Assembly: GCF_007991615.1 (NCBI RefSeq)
Contig: NZ_BJYR01000027.1
Coordinates: 1-63,305, forward strand
Direction of reading: 5' to 3'
Length of the DNA: 63,305 bases
DNA from: Novosphingobium sediminis
Lineage (GTDB): Bacteria > Pseudomonadota > Alphaproteobacteria > Sphingomonadales > Sphingomonadaceae
Part shown: positions 45,145 through 54,429 of the stretch, one piece after another
Position numbering within the stretch: position 1 is the first letter of the stretch
Layout: each line of letters opens with the position of its first letter
Translations under genes and position numbers: made by a program
Notes under the pieces: generated by a model
Database searches by the model: none
Told to the model about the DNA's origin: nothing
What the model saw: only the letters and a program-made list of their open reading frames with translations

Positions 45145-45677
45145 AGGATCGGCCTCCCGACCCCGAGAATGCGTGGCCCACAGATCCAGCCAATCGCAGC
45201 GTAGCGGCTATCGAAACCATCCTTGTGTTCGGTGGTGACGAAGTAACAGCCTTGCGGAACGCGGCCCGTCGGTCCGAGCGCCAGCGGTTCACCGAGGCGG
45301 CTCTTCAGCTTAGCCTGCGCGACGGCCTGCCCATTGACGAAGTAGATGCGGTTTTGCTCGGTGACGAGGTCGCCCGGCACACCGCTTACACGCTTGCCGA
45401 ATGGTTTCGGCTCCGCCCCGAAATGCTTGGATAACAGCGGCGAGGCAGGCGGATCGAACAGGATGATGTCGCCGCGGTGCACAGGCGCCCCCCGGGTTAC
45501 CCAAACGGCCCAGTAAGGCAGGCTCGGGCTCACGTTGATCATGAGGGCATGGCCCTGCGCGAAGGCGGCAAGCGAGGAGAGCGCCAGCGCCCCGGCGCCC
45601 AGCCCGCCCCAAAGCACGAGGCGGCGCGCGAGCAGGCGCGCAGACGCCGAGCGGGTCAGGCGATCAGCGGGCTGCAT
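45141..45677 (-). CDS. S26-family signal peptidase (TrhF/TraF-type pilin maturation peptidase), 178 aa
   Basis: ATG at 45677 lies inside the end of trbI. One membrane segment (about 20-42) is followed by the catalytic serine region NVSPSLP (S52) and the lysine K95 (FGKRVSGVPGD), the Ser/Lys dyad of S26 peptidases. In RP4 and related systems such enzymes process the pilin, so it probably matures the TraA-like prepilin at the inner membrane. F itself relies on host leader peptidase, so this is a feature of the RP4-like and Rts1/R27-like branches. Confidence 0.85.
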   Translation of the reverse strand: MQPADRLTRSASARLLARRLVLWGGLGAGALALSSLAAFAQGHALMINVSPSLPYWAVWVTRGAPVHRGDIILFDPPASPLLSKHFGAEPKPFGKRVSGVPGDLVTEQNRIYFVNGQAVAQAKLKSRLGEPLALGPTGRVPQGCYFVTTEHKDGFDSRYAAIGWICGPRILGVGRPIL

Positions 45678-46071
45678 CGGGAAGGGCTCCCATCCGGCGC
45701 ACAACATCTGCGCGCACAGACCCGGTCAGGTCCGGCGTGCTCCCGGCCACCACGGCTTCGGCAACCAGAACCGTCCGGCCTTCGCGTCCGAGCTTCTGCA
45801 CCGAGGCTTCCACGGCCTTGAGGTAGGCCTGGACGCGTTGCCTGGTCTCTTCAGGCGGCCGGCCGGCACGCGCTTCGGCTTCGATGAAGTCGCCCATGAT
45901 CCGGCTCAGCTGGACCGTGACGACCTCGCGCTTTTCGAGGGTGAGCAGCTTGTCCGTCGTCCAGACACCCCACAGCACCTGACCGATCATGCCGGCGCCG
46001 ACCACGACGGCGGTGAGATTGATCGATGCAAGCCGCCCGCGCAGGCCCGATGTTACCAGAATGTTCTTCAC
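45664..46071 (-). CDS. trbI: F-type conjugal transfer protein TrbI, 135 aa
   Basis: GTG at 46071 overlaps the previous stop (GTGA), chosen over longer frames inside the upstream gene. One membrane segment (about 14-34, INLTAVVVGAGMIGQVLWG) is followed by a helical periplasmic domain with KREVVTVQLSRIMGDFIEAEA. F TrbI is an inner-membrane protein affecting pilus retraction. Gene order (between traC and traW) agrees with F. Confidence 0.85.
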   Translation of the reverse strand: MKNILVTSGLRGRLASINLTAVVVGAGMIGQVLWGVWTTDKLLTLEKREVVTVQLSRIMGDFIEAEARAGRPPEETRQRVQAYLKAVEASVQKLGREGRTVLVAEAVVAGSTPDLTGSVRADVVRRMGALPDAAR

Positions 46072-46460
46072 AGCTTTTCTCCCGAGAGTTCGCGGTCGAG
46101 GTCGCGGATGAAGCGCGGCATGCGCCACACGACGACGAGCGTCGCGAGACCGATCAAAACGAACTTGCACTGGCCGAGGAAGCTCACGCGCCGCGCGAGG
46201 TCGGCCGCCAGGAAGCGGTCACCGAGATTGGCGACATGGGCGAAGAAGGCATCGGGATTGCCACCCGACAACAGCAGGAAGAACAGCAGCGGCAGGCCCA
46301 GCGCCATCAGGTAGGACGAGCCGAGAAACAGGCAGCCGCGAAGCAGAATGTAGCAGCCATCGGCCACGCGCGAGCGCAATGTCCGCACCGGCGGGCTGAC
46401 GGGCTGTTCGTCTTCGGACGGGTCGGTTCGGTCGAAGGGGGTCACGAGGTGGAGAGGCAT
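46068..46460 (-). CDS. membrane protein of the transfer operon, 130 aa
   Basis: The product has two hydrophobic segments (about 43-66 and 100-113) and a polar N-terminus. It lies between traC and trbI, 29 bp after traC and overlapping trbI by 4 bp. I do not recognise it as a standard F gene; it may be a lineage-specific membrane component or chaperone of the channel. Confidence 0.7.
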   Translation of the reverse strand: MPLHLVTPFDRTDPSEDEQPVSPPVRTLRSRVADGCYILLRGCLFLGSSYLMALGLPLLFFLLLSGGNPDAFFAHVANLGDRFLAADLARRVSFLGQCKFVLIGLATLVVVWRMPRFIRDLDRELSGEKL

Positions 46461-46489
46461 GAAGATAGGAATCCTTTGGTGATGGGGTG

Positions 46490-49033
46490 TCAGCGGTTGG
46501 CGAAGGCGATGCGCTCGATCGCATCGGCGAGCTGGTGCCCGCGCGCGACCTCTGCATCGATGGCGGCGAAGGTCTGGGGCGAACTCGAGAAGAGCGTTGC
46601 CGAATAGTCATCGAGCACGAGCCGCCCGATCGCCTCGGTCTCCGGCCCCTTGATGAACACCTCGGAATAGTCGCTCCCGGAGCGCTTGAGGCTGCGGATC
46701 AGCGTCTCGGTGCGATCATCCATGTCGAGGCGCTTGCTCGCCTTGAAGTCGGCAATAGTCTCCGGCTTCTGCTGCAGGATCAGCATCCAGTCGCTGTTTT
46801 CGAGCGCCGCTGTAGCCCCGTCGGACTTGTAGTAGTCGTTGAGCGACTGGGTTGCGGTCGCCAGCGCACCGCCATATTTGCGGCAGGTGCGGGCGTAGGT
46901 TTCGACGAATTCACCCATCGAGCCGCCCTTCAGCATCGACCAGGCTTCATCGATCAGCAGGAGCTTGCGCAGCGACCGCGGGCTTCGCGTCATCGCCTGG
47001 CTGGTCATGAACATGATCGCGGAGAGCACCACGCTGCGCAGATCCTCACGGCTCGCGAGGTCCGACATCTCGAAGACGGTAAAGTCGGCATCGAGGTCGA
47101 GGCTTGCCTGGCCTTCGAAGAAGGCCCCGTAGGTCCCGCCCGCCATGTAGGGGGCAAGCGCAGTCGCAATGTCTGAGGCGGTGTCATGCCCAAGACTGGC
47201 CAGCATCTCGCCAACTGTGGTGACCGTCGCAGCGGCACCATGTTCCGCCCAGACGAGATTGACGGCCCGGTCGATAAGCCCGCGCTCGGTATCGGTCAGC
47301 TTCGCGCTGTGGCGAGCCATTTGCCCGACGATCGCCTTGATCATCCCGAAGCAGTCGAGACGGTAGTCTTCGTCCTCGGCCGCGCGGGTCCCATCGATCA
47401 TCGAAAACGGGTTGAGGCAAAAGCCCGCTTTCATCGTGAACTCGACAAAGCGGCCGCCCTGCAGCTTGACCGAATGCTCGAAGCTGCGGCCGTCGTCGAT
47501 CACGACCACCTGCGCGCCGGCGCCGCGCAGGGCCGCGCACATCTCCTGGAGCAGCACCGATTTGCCCGATCCCGACTTGCCGCAGATCGCGACATTGTGG
47601 TTGCCCGCCTCGTTCTCGAACGGCGACCAGAAGAAGGGCTGGCCGCGCCGCCCGACGAACAGCAGGTGAGGATGGGCGCTTCCAAGATACTCACCCTGCA
47701 TCGGTGCGATATTGGCGGCAGTGGTCGACAGGACGGTCTTGAACCGCTTCAGCCGCTCCATGTCGGCCCCGAGCCCGTCGGCTAGCGTCAACGGCATCGC
47801 CGCGAGAAGCCCTTGGAGCTGGAGATAGCGCTCGTCGGTGAGATCCCAGCCCGCGGCCTTGTAGATCGACTTGATCGCGCGTTCGTGGCGATCGCCTTGC
47901 CCTGCCGGCGAATAGGTCGTCACACCGTAGAACACCCGCACGAGGCGGCGGCCTTCCTGGAGCTCGGCCTGAACGTGTTGCCACTCGGCGGCCTGTTCCC
48001 CGATCCGGGGCAGGAACCGCGCGCTGCGGGTCCCGGCGAGGCTGGTCGTCCGCATGAACTTGAAGCCGGCCTTTGCCGATGCCGCTTCCTGGTCCGGATA
48101 GACGAGACAGAGCATGGTGGCGGCCGGGCAGGGGAAGCGCAGCTTGTCGGTGAAAAGGTCGCCGATCAGCCGCGCGCATTCCCACGGGGCCCAACGCGAT
48201 GGCATGTTGCGCACGGCAAAATGCCGGACGTCGAAGGCATCAGGATAGACCGTCCCGATCTCGGGTACTCCGTCGTTGACCTTGCCGGTGGGACGAAAGC
48301 GCTCGGTCACGAGCCGCATGCGGTCTTCGGCCACGACCAGTTCGATGTCGTGGCGGATCGCCTGGGAGGCGATTGGATCGTTCGGATTGTAAGGCACCGC
48401 ATCGTCCTGCGGGGCGGTGGTGGGCGAGGTCAGATCATCGATGACAGCGATGAGCGCTTCCGGCCCGACTTCGACCACGCCGAGGTTGAGCGACTTCAGC
48501 ATCGCCATCAGGCCCTCGCGGGTCTGCTTGAGATCCTCGTTGCTGACCGACTTGGACGTCGGCACGCCGACCGAGACGATGACCTGGTGATGCCGCGCGT
48601 GGAAGGGGGCGTCCGGCGAGCCGGATTCCCAAACGAGCGAATAGAGCCGCCGCGCCCGGTGCCGGGCAATCGCCTCGTAGACGCCGCCCTGGATGTATCG
48701 TGGGGCGAACCACGGGGCGATGATCCTGCTGATGCGCGGGCTTGCAAGGTGGAGTACCTGAAGGCAGGCGCCTGCTGGCAGGCCTTCCGAGAAGAACTGT
48801 CCCAGGATTTCCCCGGTGCGCTCATCAGCGCCGATGAGCGGCGTGACCGAGAGGACAAAGCCCTTGGAGCGTGCGTTGAAATAGAGCCGGGTTGCCGGAT
48901 CATAGACCCGGTAGGGGAGCCAGTCGGAGAGCATGTCGACCATGAGCTGCGGACGGGCCTTCTCGGCGTGCTCGGCATCCCCCAGCAGTCCGCTGAGCAA
49001 CCGATCGACGACGGACTTGAGTTGCTCGGCCAT
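46490..49033 (-). CDS. traC: type IV secretion ATPase TraC (VirB4-like), 847 aa
   Basis: ATG at 49033 overlaps the traV stop as TGATG; a GTG one codon earlier is also possible. The protein has the TraC N-terminal domain and a C-terminal ATPase with Walker A GKSGSGKS (about residues 483-490), Walker B LLLIDEAW and the late TQSLNDYY motif. It powers pilus assembly at the inner membrane as the VirB4 homologue. Full length and apparently intact. Confidence 0.95.
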   Translation of the reverse strand: MAEQLKSVVDRLLSGLLGDAEHAEKARPQLMVDMLSDWLPYRVYDPATRLYFNARSKGFVLSVTPLIGADERTGEILGQFFSEGLPAGACLQVLHLASPRISRIIAPWFAPRYIQGGVYEAIARHRARRLYSLVWESGSPDAPFHARHHQVIVSVGVPTSKSVSNEDLKQTREGLMAMLKSLNLGVVEVGPEALIAVIDDLTSPTTAPQDDAVPYNPNDPIASQAIRHDIELVVAEDRMRLVTERFRPTGKVNDGVPEIGTVYPDAFDVRHFAVRNMPSRWAPWECARLIGDLFTDKLRFPCPAATMLCLVYPDQEAASAKAGFKFMRTTSLAGTRSARFLPRIGEQAAEWQHVQAELQEGRRLVRVFYGVTTYSPAGQGDRHERAIKSIYKAAGWDLTDERYLQLQGLLAAMPLTLADGLGADMERLKRFKTVLSTTAANIAPMQGEYLGSAHPHLLFVGRRGQPFFWSPFENEAGNHNVAICGKSGSGKSVLLQEMCAALRGAGAQVVVIDDGRSFEHSVKLQGGRFVEFTMKAGFCLNPFSMIDGTRAAEDEDYRLDCFGMIKAIVGQMARHSAKLTDTERGLIDRAVNLVWAEHGAAATVTTVGEMLASLGHDTASDIATALAPYMAGGTYGAFFEGQASLDLDADFTVFEMSDLASREDLRSVVLSAIMFMTSQAMTRSPRSLRKLLLIDEAWSMLKGGSMGEFVETYARTCRKYGGALATATQSLNDYYKSDGATAALENSDWMLILQQKPETIADFKASKRLDMDDRTETLIRSLKRSGSDYSEVFIKGPETEAIGRLVLDDYSATLFSSSPQTFAAIDAEVARGHQLADAIERIAFANR

Positions 49034-49842
49034 CACTTGGGCTCCTTGGGCTGCGAGGTGCTGTCGGTCGGCAGAGCGCCGTTCCGGATTGCTGGGCGGA
49101 TTGCGGCCTTTGCGGCTTCAATCGCCGCCGCGCTCGGGAACACCGGAGCGCTCTGCCCCGCCTCAGGCCGAGGGGCTCGATCACGCGGGGGAGGCGACGT
49201 GTCGAACCCCTCGACCGCCGGTGCCTTGGCACCGGCAACGGCCTCGCGCGCCGTGGAGGGGAGGACCAGCGGCGAGGCATCCGAAGTTTCAGTGAGCAAA
49301 TTGGGGGCTTCTGCGGCCAGGGGCTGGACGGCCCTGGTTTCGGCAGTGACGGCAGACGAGAAGGGCGACAGGTCGTCAGAGGCGTCCGTGTGTCCGTCCG
49401 CGCCAGCTTGTGATGCGACTGCCTGAGCAGCCTTCAGTTGCCGACGCACCTGGCGCATCAGGGATCCGCCCTGATCCTCGCCCGCCTTGCGGCGCAGCTC
49501 GGTGGCCCAGCGCGGATTTTCGACAACCGTCCAGGCGACCGCTTCGTCGTGCAGTGTACCAGCTTCATCGACATGGGCGGGGAAGACGACGCGCAAGGTG
49601 CGTTCCGCCGTGCGGGCAGTGTCGGCATCCACGACGCCAGACCTCTGCTGCACGTCTGATTGCGTGAGCACTTCAGCTGACCGATTACCGGTTGTCTTGG
49701 CATCGATCACATGGGTCGGTGCGCAGCCGCCCTTCGGAGCGCGGCAGGTGAAATCGCCCTCGACGTTGGTGCCGAACGTGGCGCAGCCACTGGCGAAGCC
49801 GGCCAGACAGGCGCAGACAAGAAGACGTGTTGGAAACCGCAT
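49033..49842 (-). CDS. traV: conjugal transfer lipoprotein TraV, 269 aa
   Basis: ATG at 49842 begins a lipoprotein signal (MRFPTRLLVCACLAGFASGC), with lipid attachment expected at C20. The nearby CRAPKGGCAP motif with paired cysteines is typical of TraV. TraV anchors the outer-membrane ring of the channel with TraK and TraB. The protein is longer than F TraV, with a low-complexity C-terminal region. Longer frames upstream run into dsbC and are rejected. Confidence 0.9.
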   Translation of the reverse strand: MRFPTRLLVCACLAGFASGCATFGTNVEGDFTCRAPKGGCAPTHVIDAKTTGNRSAEVLTQSDVQQRSGVVDADTARTAERTLRVVFPAHVDEAGTLHDEAVAWTVVENPRWATELRRKAGEDQGGSLMRQVRRQLKAAQAVASQAGADGHTDASDDLSPFSSAVTAETRAVQPLAAEAPNLLTETSDASPLVLPSTAREAVAGAKAPAVEGFDTSPPPRDRAPRPEAGQSAPVFPSAAAIEAAKAAIRPAIRNGALPTDSTSQPKEPK

Positions 49843-49846
49843 GGGT

Positions 49847-50749
49847 TTATCCTTTCGGAGCAGGAATAGGGGCAGCACGCAGGAATTCCCGGAGCACGGC
49901 GGCAGGCCGGAAGCCCTCGAGAACAGCGCCATCGGCGGGGCGCACGATCACAGGCGTGCCGCCAAAGCCGTGTGCACGGGCGAAGGCCTCGTTGGCATCG
50001 AGCCCGCTCGTGTCGCAGGGTTTGGGATTGGCGAGCGCCAGACCCGAATAGGCCATGCGAAGCGCCAGCTCAGGCCGCGGCGAGCACAGCACCCTTTCAG
50101 AATCGCGCCGGCTTTCGGCCCCGAAGATCGAGATCGGCCGTTCTTCGACCCGCGCTCCGATCGCCGTCAGTTCTGCCTCAAGCTTCTTGCAGTAGCCGCA
50201 GTGGAAATCGGAGAAGACAACGACGCGCGGACCATTGGCAGGTCCCCAGGTGATCGCGCCTTTGGCCGGCAGTTCTCCGAGGGGAACATGGCGCGGCGGG
50301 GTGTTCCGGGCTGACGCTGCGGCTGCGCTCGGGCCGCCTTCCGCTTGTGTTTCAGGATTGCTTCGCCGCGCTGCCCCCGCTGCCAACAGGTCCGGATTTA
50401 GGGCAAGCAATCGGGCAGCCGTCAGATCCTGACGGGCTTCCATGTCGTAGACCCGGCCGATCACCAGATACTTTGCGGCCCGGTCGACGTAGAAGAGCGT
50501 CGACTTGGACGCGACCTCGCACAGGCCGCCAAGGCCTTTGCAGTTGATCGCGTCGATCGGCGTCTTGGGCAGGCGCAGCTTGAGCGCCTCTCGAACCTTC
50601 GCCGTGTCAGGAGCGGCAGCAGGGGCAGCAAGGCTTGCCACACCCCATCCCGTCGCGGCTGACACGGCGATGATCGCTGCCAGTCCGGCCGCCGGGCGCA
50701 ACCAGCGGCGCCGACGATTGACCTGCTCGAGGAGAGTATTTTCGATCAT
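49847..50749 (-). CDS. dsbC: DsbC-family disulfide isomerase of the transfer operon, 300 aa
   Basis: One N-terminal membrane segment or uncleaved signal (about 17-42) is followed by a DsbC-like dimerisation domain and a thioredoxin fold with C184-G-Y-C187 (SDFHCGYCKKLE). It should shuffle disulfides in the cysteine-rich TraN, TraU and TraH. F-like elements often encode such a helper (TrbB or DsbC). The start overlaps traB by 4 bp. Confidence 0.9.
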   Translation of the reverse strand: MIENTLLEQVNRRRRWLRPAAGLAAIIAVSAATGWGVASLAAPAAAPDTAKVREALKLRLPKTPIDAINCKGLGGLCEVASKSTLFYVDRAAKYLVIGRVYDMEARQDLTAARLLALNPDLLAAGAARRSNPETQAEGGPSAAAASARNTPPRHVPLGELPAKGAITWGPANGPRVVVFSDFHCGYCKKLEAELTAIGARVEERPISIFGAESRRDSERVLCSPRPELALRMAYSGLALANPKPCDTSGLDANEAFARAHGFGGTPVIVRPADGAVLEGFRPAAVLREFLRAAPIPAPKG

Positions 50750-52086
50750 TGGGAGTTCCTCACGTAGACGCCGTCGAGGAACACGATCTCGACATCGATG
50801 CCGGTCGGCATCTCGACGACGGGTTGGTACTGTTCGGCGCGCTCGATCAGGTATTTGCTGACCGTGTCGGCAGCATCGGCGGCGCCCTGGCCAAGCCCGC
50901 CGCCGAGGATGTCGCCGGCAGACAGCTTGGAGCGGCTGCCGTCGGGGTTGGTCGTGACACCCGAAAAGACGCTGTTGGCGTTGGCAGAGAAGCCGCGCCC
51001 GAAGCCGCCGACAATTCCGGCGAGTAGCGCCTGGCTGACGAGGCTGCCTTCGCGGCTTACGACGCGGCCGCGGACCCCGGACTTGCCGGCGAAGCTGATG
51101 AAGCCTTTGACCTCACTCACCGCGACCCGGCCGCCGGGCTGATCGCAGGTCATGCGGGCGAGTTTCACATAGACCTTCTCGCTGCTGAGATCGCCGCGCG
51201 CTGCGCCGTTCACCACGCAGCCCTGGATCCGGGTGGTGAGAACCTTCCCGTTCTGAATGACCGACCGGGCAGGCCCTGTGATCCTGAGGACCACGGGCAG
51301 CGGATCGGTCTGGCTGACGACGCCTGCCGAGGCATCGACGCCGACAATTACCCGTGCCGAAGCGTAGGAGTTGGGGGGCAGGTAATCCGGCGAATCCTCG
51401 ACGACGACCGGCGGCGCGTCGGGGCGACCCACCCGGAGACCGCTGCTCCCTGCCTTGTCAGAGCTGAAGCTCATCAGCTTCACCTCGCCAGGCGACGAGA
51501 TCATGCCGCCCTGCGGATCACCCCCTGTGGGCGCAGCTCCTGGCTGGGACGAACGGGCTCGCGCGTCGTAGCCGCCTGCCTGCGGCCCATAGGCCGGAGG
51601 CGGTACAACGGGAGCCGTCGTTGCGGGCTGCGCGGCAAGCCGGGTCTTGAGCTCGGCGTTCTCTGCGGAGATGGCATCGATCGCGGCCTGTCCATCGACC
51701 CGCATGGCCTGGTTTTCGGCCTTGAGAGCCGCCAGCTGAGCTTCAATCTCCGTCCGCGGGATGCTCCCATCCTTCAGCGCCTTCTGTTCGCGGGTGACTG
51801 CATCGAGCCGGTTGCCATAGGTCGCGACGAATTCGCGCTGGGACAGATCGCGGTTGACGAGGCCTGCCGTGTCGATCGTCTGCGCCGCATTGGGATCGCC
51901 GATCTTGGGCTTGTCATCGCCGCCAAGAATGAACCAGCTACCCCCAAGGAGTGCGAGTGCTCCCAGCGATCCCAGCAGCAGCTTCTGACGGCGCGCGGTG
52001 CGGGCGTTGAGTCCGGAAAGTTCGGACGGCGCGGCGCTCTCGGCCTGCAGAGGGGCCGTGCTTGGCGCATTGGCTGCATCAGTCAT
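50746..52086 (-). CDS. traB: conjugal transfer protein TraB (VirB10-like), 446 aa
   Basis: ATG at 52086 overlaps the traK stop by 8 bp. A cytoplasmic tail is followed by one membrane segment (about 36-52), a coiled coil (about 90-145) and a Pro-rich linker, then the VirB10/TraB beta-barrel domain with ARVIVGVDASAG and GCVVNGAARGDLSSEKVYVKL. It spans the envelope and links inner and outer parts of the channel. Codon use is uniform with the operon. Confidence 0.95.
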   Translation of the reverse strand: MTDAANAPSTAPLQAESAAPSELSGLNARTARRQKLLLGSLGALALLGGSWFILGGDDKPKIGDPNAAQTIDTAGLVNRDLSQREFVATYGNRLDAVTREQKALKDGSIPRTEIEAQLAALKAENQAMRVDGQAAIDAISAENAELKTRLAAQPATTAPVVPPPAYGPQAGGYDARARSSQPGAAPTGGDPQGGMISSPGEVKLMSFSSDKAGSSGLRVGRPDAPPVVVEDSPDYLPPNSYASARVIVGVDASAGVVSQTDPLPVVLRITGPARSVIQNGKVLTTRIQGCVVNGAARGDLSSEKVYVKLARMTCDQPGGRVAVSEVKGFISFAGKSGVRGRVVSREGSLVSQALLAGIVGGFGRGFSANANSVFSGVTTNPDGSRSKLSAGDILGGGLGQGAADAADTVSKYLIERAEQYQPVVEMPTGIDVEIVFLDGVYVRNSQ

Positions 52087-52837
52087 TACCCGTCTCCCCG
52101 CTCGCGCCGATAACAAAAGCCGTGGTGCTGGCCCCGGGTTCGAGCTTCGGTTCGGCGATCGAAAGCGCGAGCGTGTCGCGGGGTGCGAGATCGCGCTCGG
52201 CGAGCGTCACGGGTTTCGATCCGCGATTGTGGATGCGGACGACCTTCCCGGTGAGGCTGGCACCGCGATAATCGGCGATGAGCTGGATCTCGAGATCGCC
52301 GACCCGTGCAGGAATGGCCGCCCTTTGCCGGACCTCAAAGCCGTCGACAGTCCGGTCATTGGCCATCGCCTGGATGAGCCTGACGGCGCTTGTTTCGAGC
52401 GGCGTCTGGTTTTCCCAATCCGCGGCGCGGTTCTTCGCGATCGCCGGGTTGGTCACGAAGATTTGCGCCGCCGGGATCTGCTCGACCCGGCACGCGATCT
52501 TGTACACAAAGCCCTTCTTGGTGGTGGCGAAGAAGCTGATGGACCGTGCCGCGTAAGTTTCCGGCACCGACACATAAATGTCGCCGCGCACCGGCTCGTT
52601 GGTCACCGCAAAGTCGTTGTAGGGCGTGCCGGTCGAAATCTTCGAGACGCTGGCAAACTGGTCGTCGACCAGCGCAAAGCGGGTCAGTTCCCGCGCCGAA
52701 ACGCTGCATTCGAGTCCAGCGCCATCTGCGGCCTGTTTGAATTGGTCGGCCGCATGGGCGGGGGTGGTTGCTACGGCGAGCAGCGCTGCCGCGCTCAGAA
52801 GTGAGACCCGTGCTTGGGCCCCTGATTGGTAAGCCAT
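52079..52837 (-). CDS. traK: conjugal transfer protein TraK (VirB9-like), 252 aa
   Basis: ATG at 52837 overlaps the traE stop (TGATG); GTG 52840 is one codon upstream. A signal peptide (ending TTPAHAADQ) precedes a beta-rich protein with IYVSVPETYAARSISFFATTKKG and late LVIHNRGSKPV-type strands seen in TraK secretins. It forms the outer-membrane ring with TraV and the TraB C-terminus. Confidence 0.9.
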   Translation of the reverse strand: MAYQSGAQARVSLLSAAALLAVATTPAHAADQFKQAADGAGLECSVSARELTRFALVDDQFASVSKISTGTPYNDFAVTNEPVRGDIYVSVPETYAARSISFFATTKKGFVYKIACRVEQIPAAQIFVTNPAIAKNRAADWENQTPLETSAVRLIQAMANDRTVDGFEVRQRAAIPARVGDLEIQLIADYRGASLTGKVVRIHNRGSKPVTLAERDLAPRDTLALSIAEPKLEPGASTTAFVIGASGETGND

Positions 52838-53409
52838 CACTGGGCCTCCTTCGATTTGTCCTGTGGGGGGAGCTGGGCGAAGCCAGCCAGCGCCAGGCGC
52901 AGGCCGCGGTAAGTCCAGCTGAAGCGGAAGCGGCGCTCGTCACTCGCAATCACCTGCGCGCCGACAAACGTCTTGAGCGTGCCCGTAACATCCGAGGTGA
53001 GGCGCTTGGGATCGACAGTCATCGACCGGATCACGAAAGCCTGAGTGACGTCCGATCCCCGTTGCTCTTCGACTATCCGCACCAGCTCGGCCTTGAGGCG
53101 GCCATAGCTTGCGGGATCAGCAAGCTTCAGGATCTCGTTCATCCAGTAATCGAGACCCTCGGGGCTGCGATTGAGCAGAACAAGGGCCGCATCGCGGGTG
53201 ACGAGCTCGAGATAATCGGCCTCGACCCCGGTACTGCTCACGGTGAGCGTTTTGGGGACGGTCGGAACCAGCACCACTTCGCGGTCCCGGGTAGCGGCAA
53301 GGCTCCCGGCGATGACCAATGCGAGGCCAAGGCCGGCGCTGGTCAGCGCAAAGAGGTTTCGCTGGCGCAGCAGCGATTGCTGACGTTCGTGGGATATGTC
53401 GGAAAACAT
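52837..53409 (-). CDS. traE: conjugal transfer protein TraE (VirB5/8-like), 190 aa
   Basis: ATG at 53409 gives MFSDISHERQQSLLRQRNLF, the usual TraE start; a longer frame would enter traL. One membrane segment (about 20-40) anchors a periplasmic VirB8-like domain with VTRDAALVLLNRSPEGLDYW and a conserved FSWTYRGLRLAL end. It starts 10 bp after traL and is a structural part of the inner-membrane assembly. Confidence 0.9.
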   Translation of the reverse strand: MFSDISHERQQSLLRQRNLFALTSAGLGLALVIAGSLAATRDREVVLVPTVPKTLTVSSTGVEADYLELVTRDAALVLLNRSPEGLDYWMNEILKLADPASYGRLKAELVRIVEEQRGSDVTQAFVIRSMTVDPKRLTSDVTGTLKTFVGAQVIASDERRFRFSWTYRGLRLALAGFAQLPPQDKSKEAQ

Positions 53410-53419
53410 GGGCTTCCCC

Positions 53420-53707
53420 TCAACCGGCAAGCAGTCGGCAGTGAGAAGGCGGCGTTGCCTTGAGACCCAGAAATCCTGCAGGCAGATACCAGTATGCGGC
53501 ATGGGCTACCCAGGAGCTGGCGCGTCCTGCTTTTGCCTTTCGCAATGCGAACCAGGCGCCGAAGGCGACTATGATGCCGATAAAGATATGCTGGGTGAGG
53601 ATCCCCCAGGTGAAGGGGGCTAGCATTCCCGCGAACTCGTCGATGGTCCAGAAGCCGATAAGCTCCGGGTCATCGAGACGCCGGGGAATGATGTAAGGGT
53701 CTGCCAT
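53420..53707 (-). CDS. traL: conjugal transfer protein TraL (VirB3-like), 95 aa
   Basis: The protein starts MADPYIIPRRLDDPELIGFW, a conserved TraL opening, with hydrophobic segments at about 24-52 and 70-85. F TraL is a small inner-membrane protein needed for pilus assembly. It lies 27 bp after the pilin gene. Confidence 0.95.
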   Translation of the reverse strand: MADPYIIPRRLDDPELIGFWTIDEFAGMLAPFTWGILTQHIFIGIIVAFGAWFALRKAKAGRASSWVAHAAYWYLPAGFLGLKATPPSHCRLLAG

Positions 53708-53734
53708 GGCGACGCCGCCTTCCCGTCCGACCGT

Positions 53735-54079
53735 TCAGATGACCGCGGTCACGACCGAGGTGACGATCGGAACACCGGTGCCGACGCCGATGCCGACACC
53801 CACCGGAACGGCGACCTGGCCGAGCGAAAAGCGCCCGGACGCCAGACCGATCAGGCCGCCAGCGAGGCTGAGAACCGTGATGATCTTGCCGCCGGAGCCT
53901 TCCAGAAAGTCGGTGAACTTGGTGAGGGCAGGGGTGAAGGTCGTATCAGCGCCAGCATAGGCGGCGCTCGCCGCAAGCGCCGCGACTGCGACCGGGATGG
54001 CAATGCTGAGGGCACTGCCAAGTTTCTTTGGGCCGAGACCCGTGGCGCTGGCGCGCCGGGGGAGGGTGAGAGACTGCAT
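53735..54079 (-). CDS. traA: TraA-like prepilin, 114 aa
   Basis: The first gene of the operon. A leader with basic residues (SLTLPRRASATGLGPKKLG) and a hydrophobic part ending AAYAGADT, a probable cleavage site near residue 43, is followed by a mature pilin of about 70 residues. That has two hydrophobic helices (about 66-82 and 88-112) joined by a short basic loop (SGRFSLG), like F pilin. GGAG lies 7 bp upstream of ATG 54079. The S26 peptidase of the operon is its likely processing enzyme. Confidence 0.85.
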   Translation of the reverse strand: MQSLTLPRRASATGLGPKKLGSALSIAIPVAVAALAASAAYAGADTTFTPALTKFTDFLEGSGGKIITVLSLAGGLIGLASGRFSLGQVAVPVGVGIGVGTGVPIVTSVVTAVI

Positions 54080-54142
54080 GTGAAGCTCCGGTTGGAGGGG
54101 TTGTCACAGCGTTCTTGCGTTCGCTGTGTGTTCCACATGCAT

Positions 54143-54163
54143 CTAGGAAATGTTTGTAGGAAA
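54143..54163. promoter_or_regulatory. tandem TAGGAAA sites upstream of the transfer operon
   Basis: CTAGGAAA (54143-54150) and GTAGGAAA (54156-54163), 13 bp apart, lie 64-84 bp before traA in its leader or promoter. The first is identical to 26275-26282 in the S24 repressor operator. A third inverted copy stands at 54364-54371 near the divergent XRE gene. The gap 54080-54429 has no gene and must hold both promoters. Confidence 0.5.
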
Positions 54164-54429
54164 GTGTCGAGCGGGAATCCCGCCTGGATGTGGAAGGATG
54201 CGGACGCATCTTTCGCAGACCGACGCTCCAAACCAGCGATAACGACGCTAAACCAGATATTTTATGTCGGTAGATACCGTCGCAACTGACGGGATTCGAC
54301 GACGACTCGGGTAGAGGAACGGAGTCGCCTCTAAACGAGATGTTCCGCGTCTGTTCTTTTTAATTTCCTACATGGGATGCTTCGCGTTATGCCTGTGAGT
54401 CGCACCAGTGCAGAAGCTAGGAGACAACC

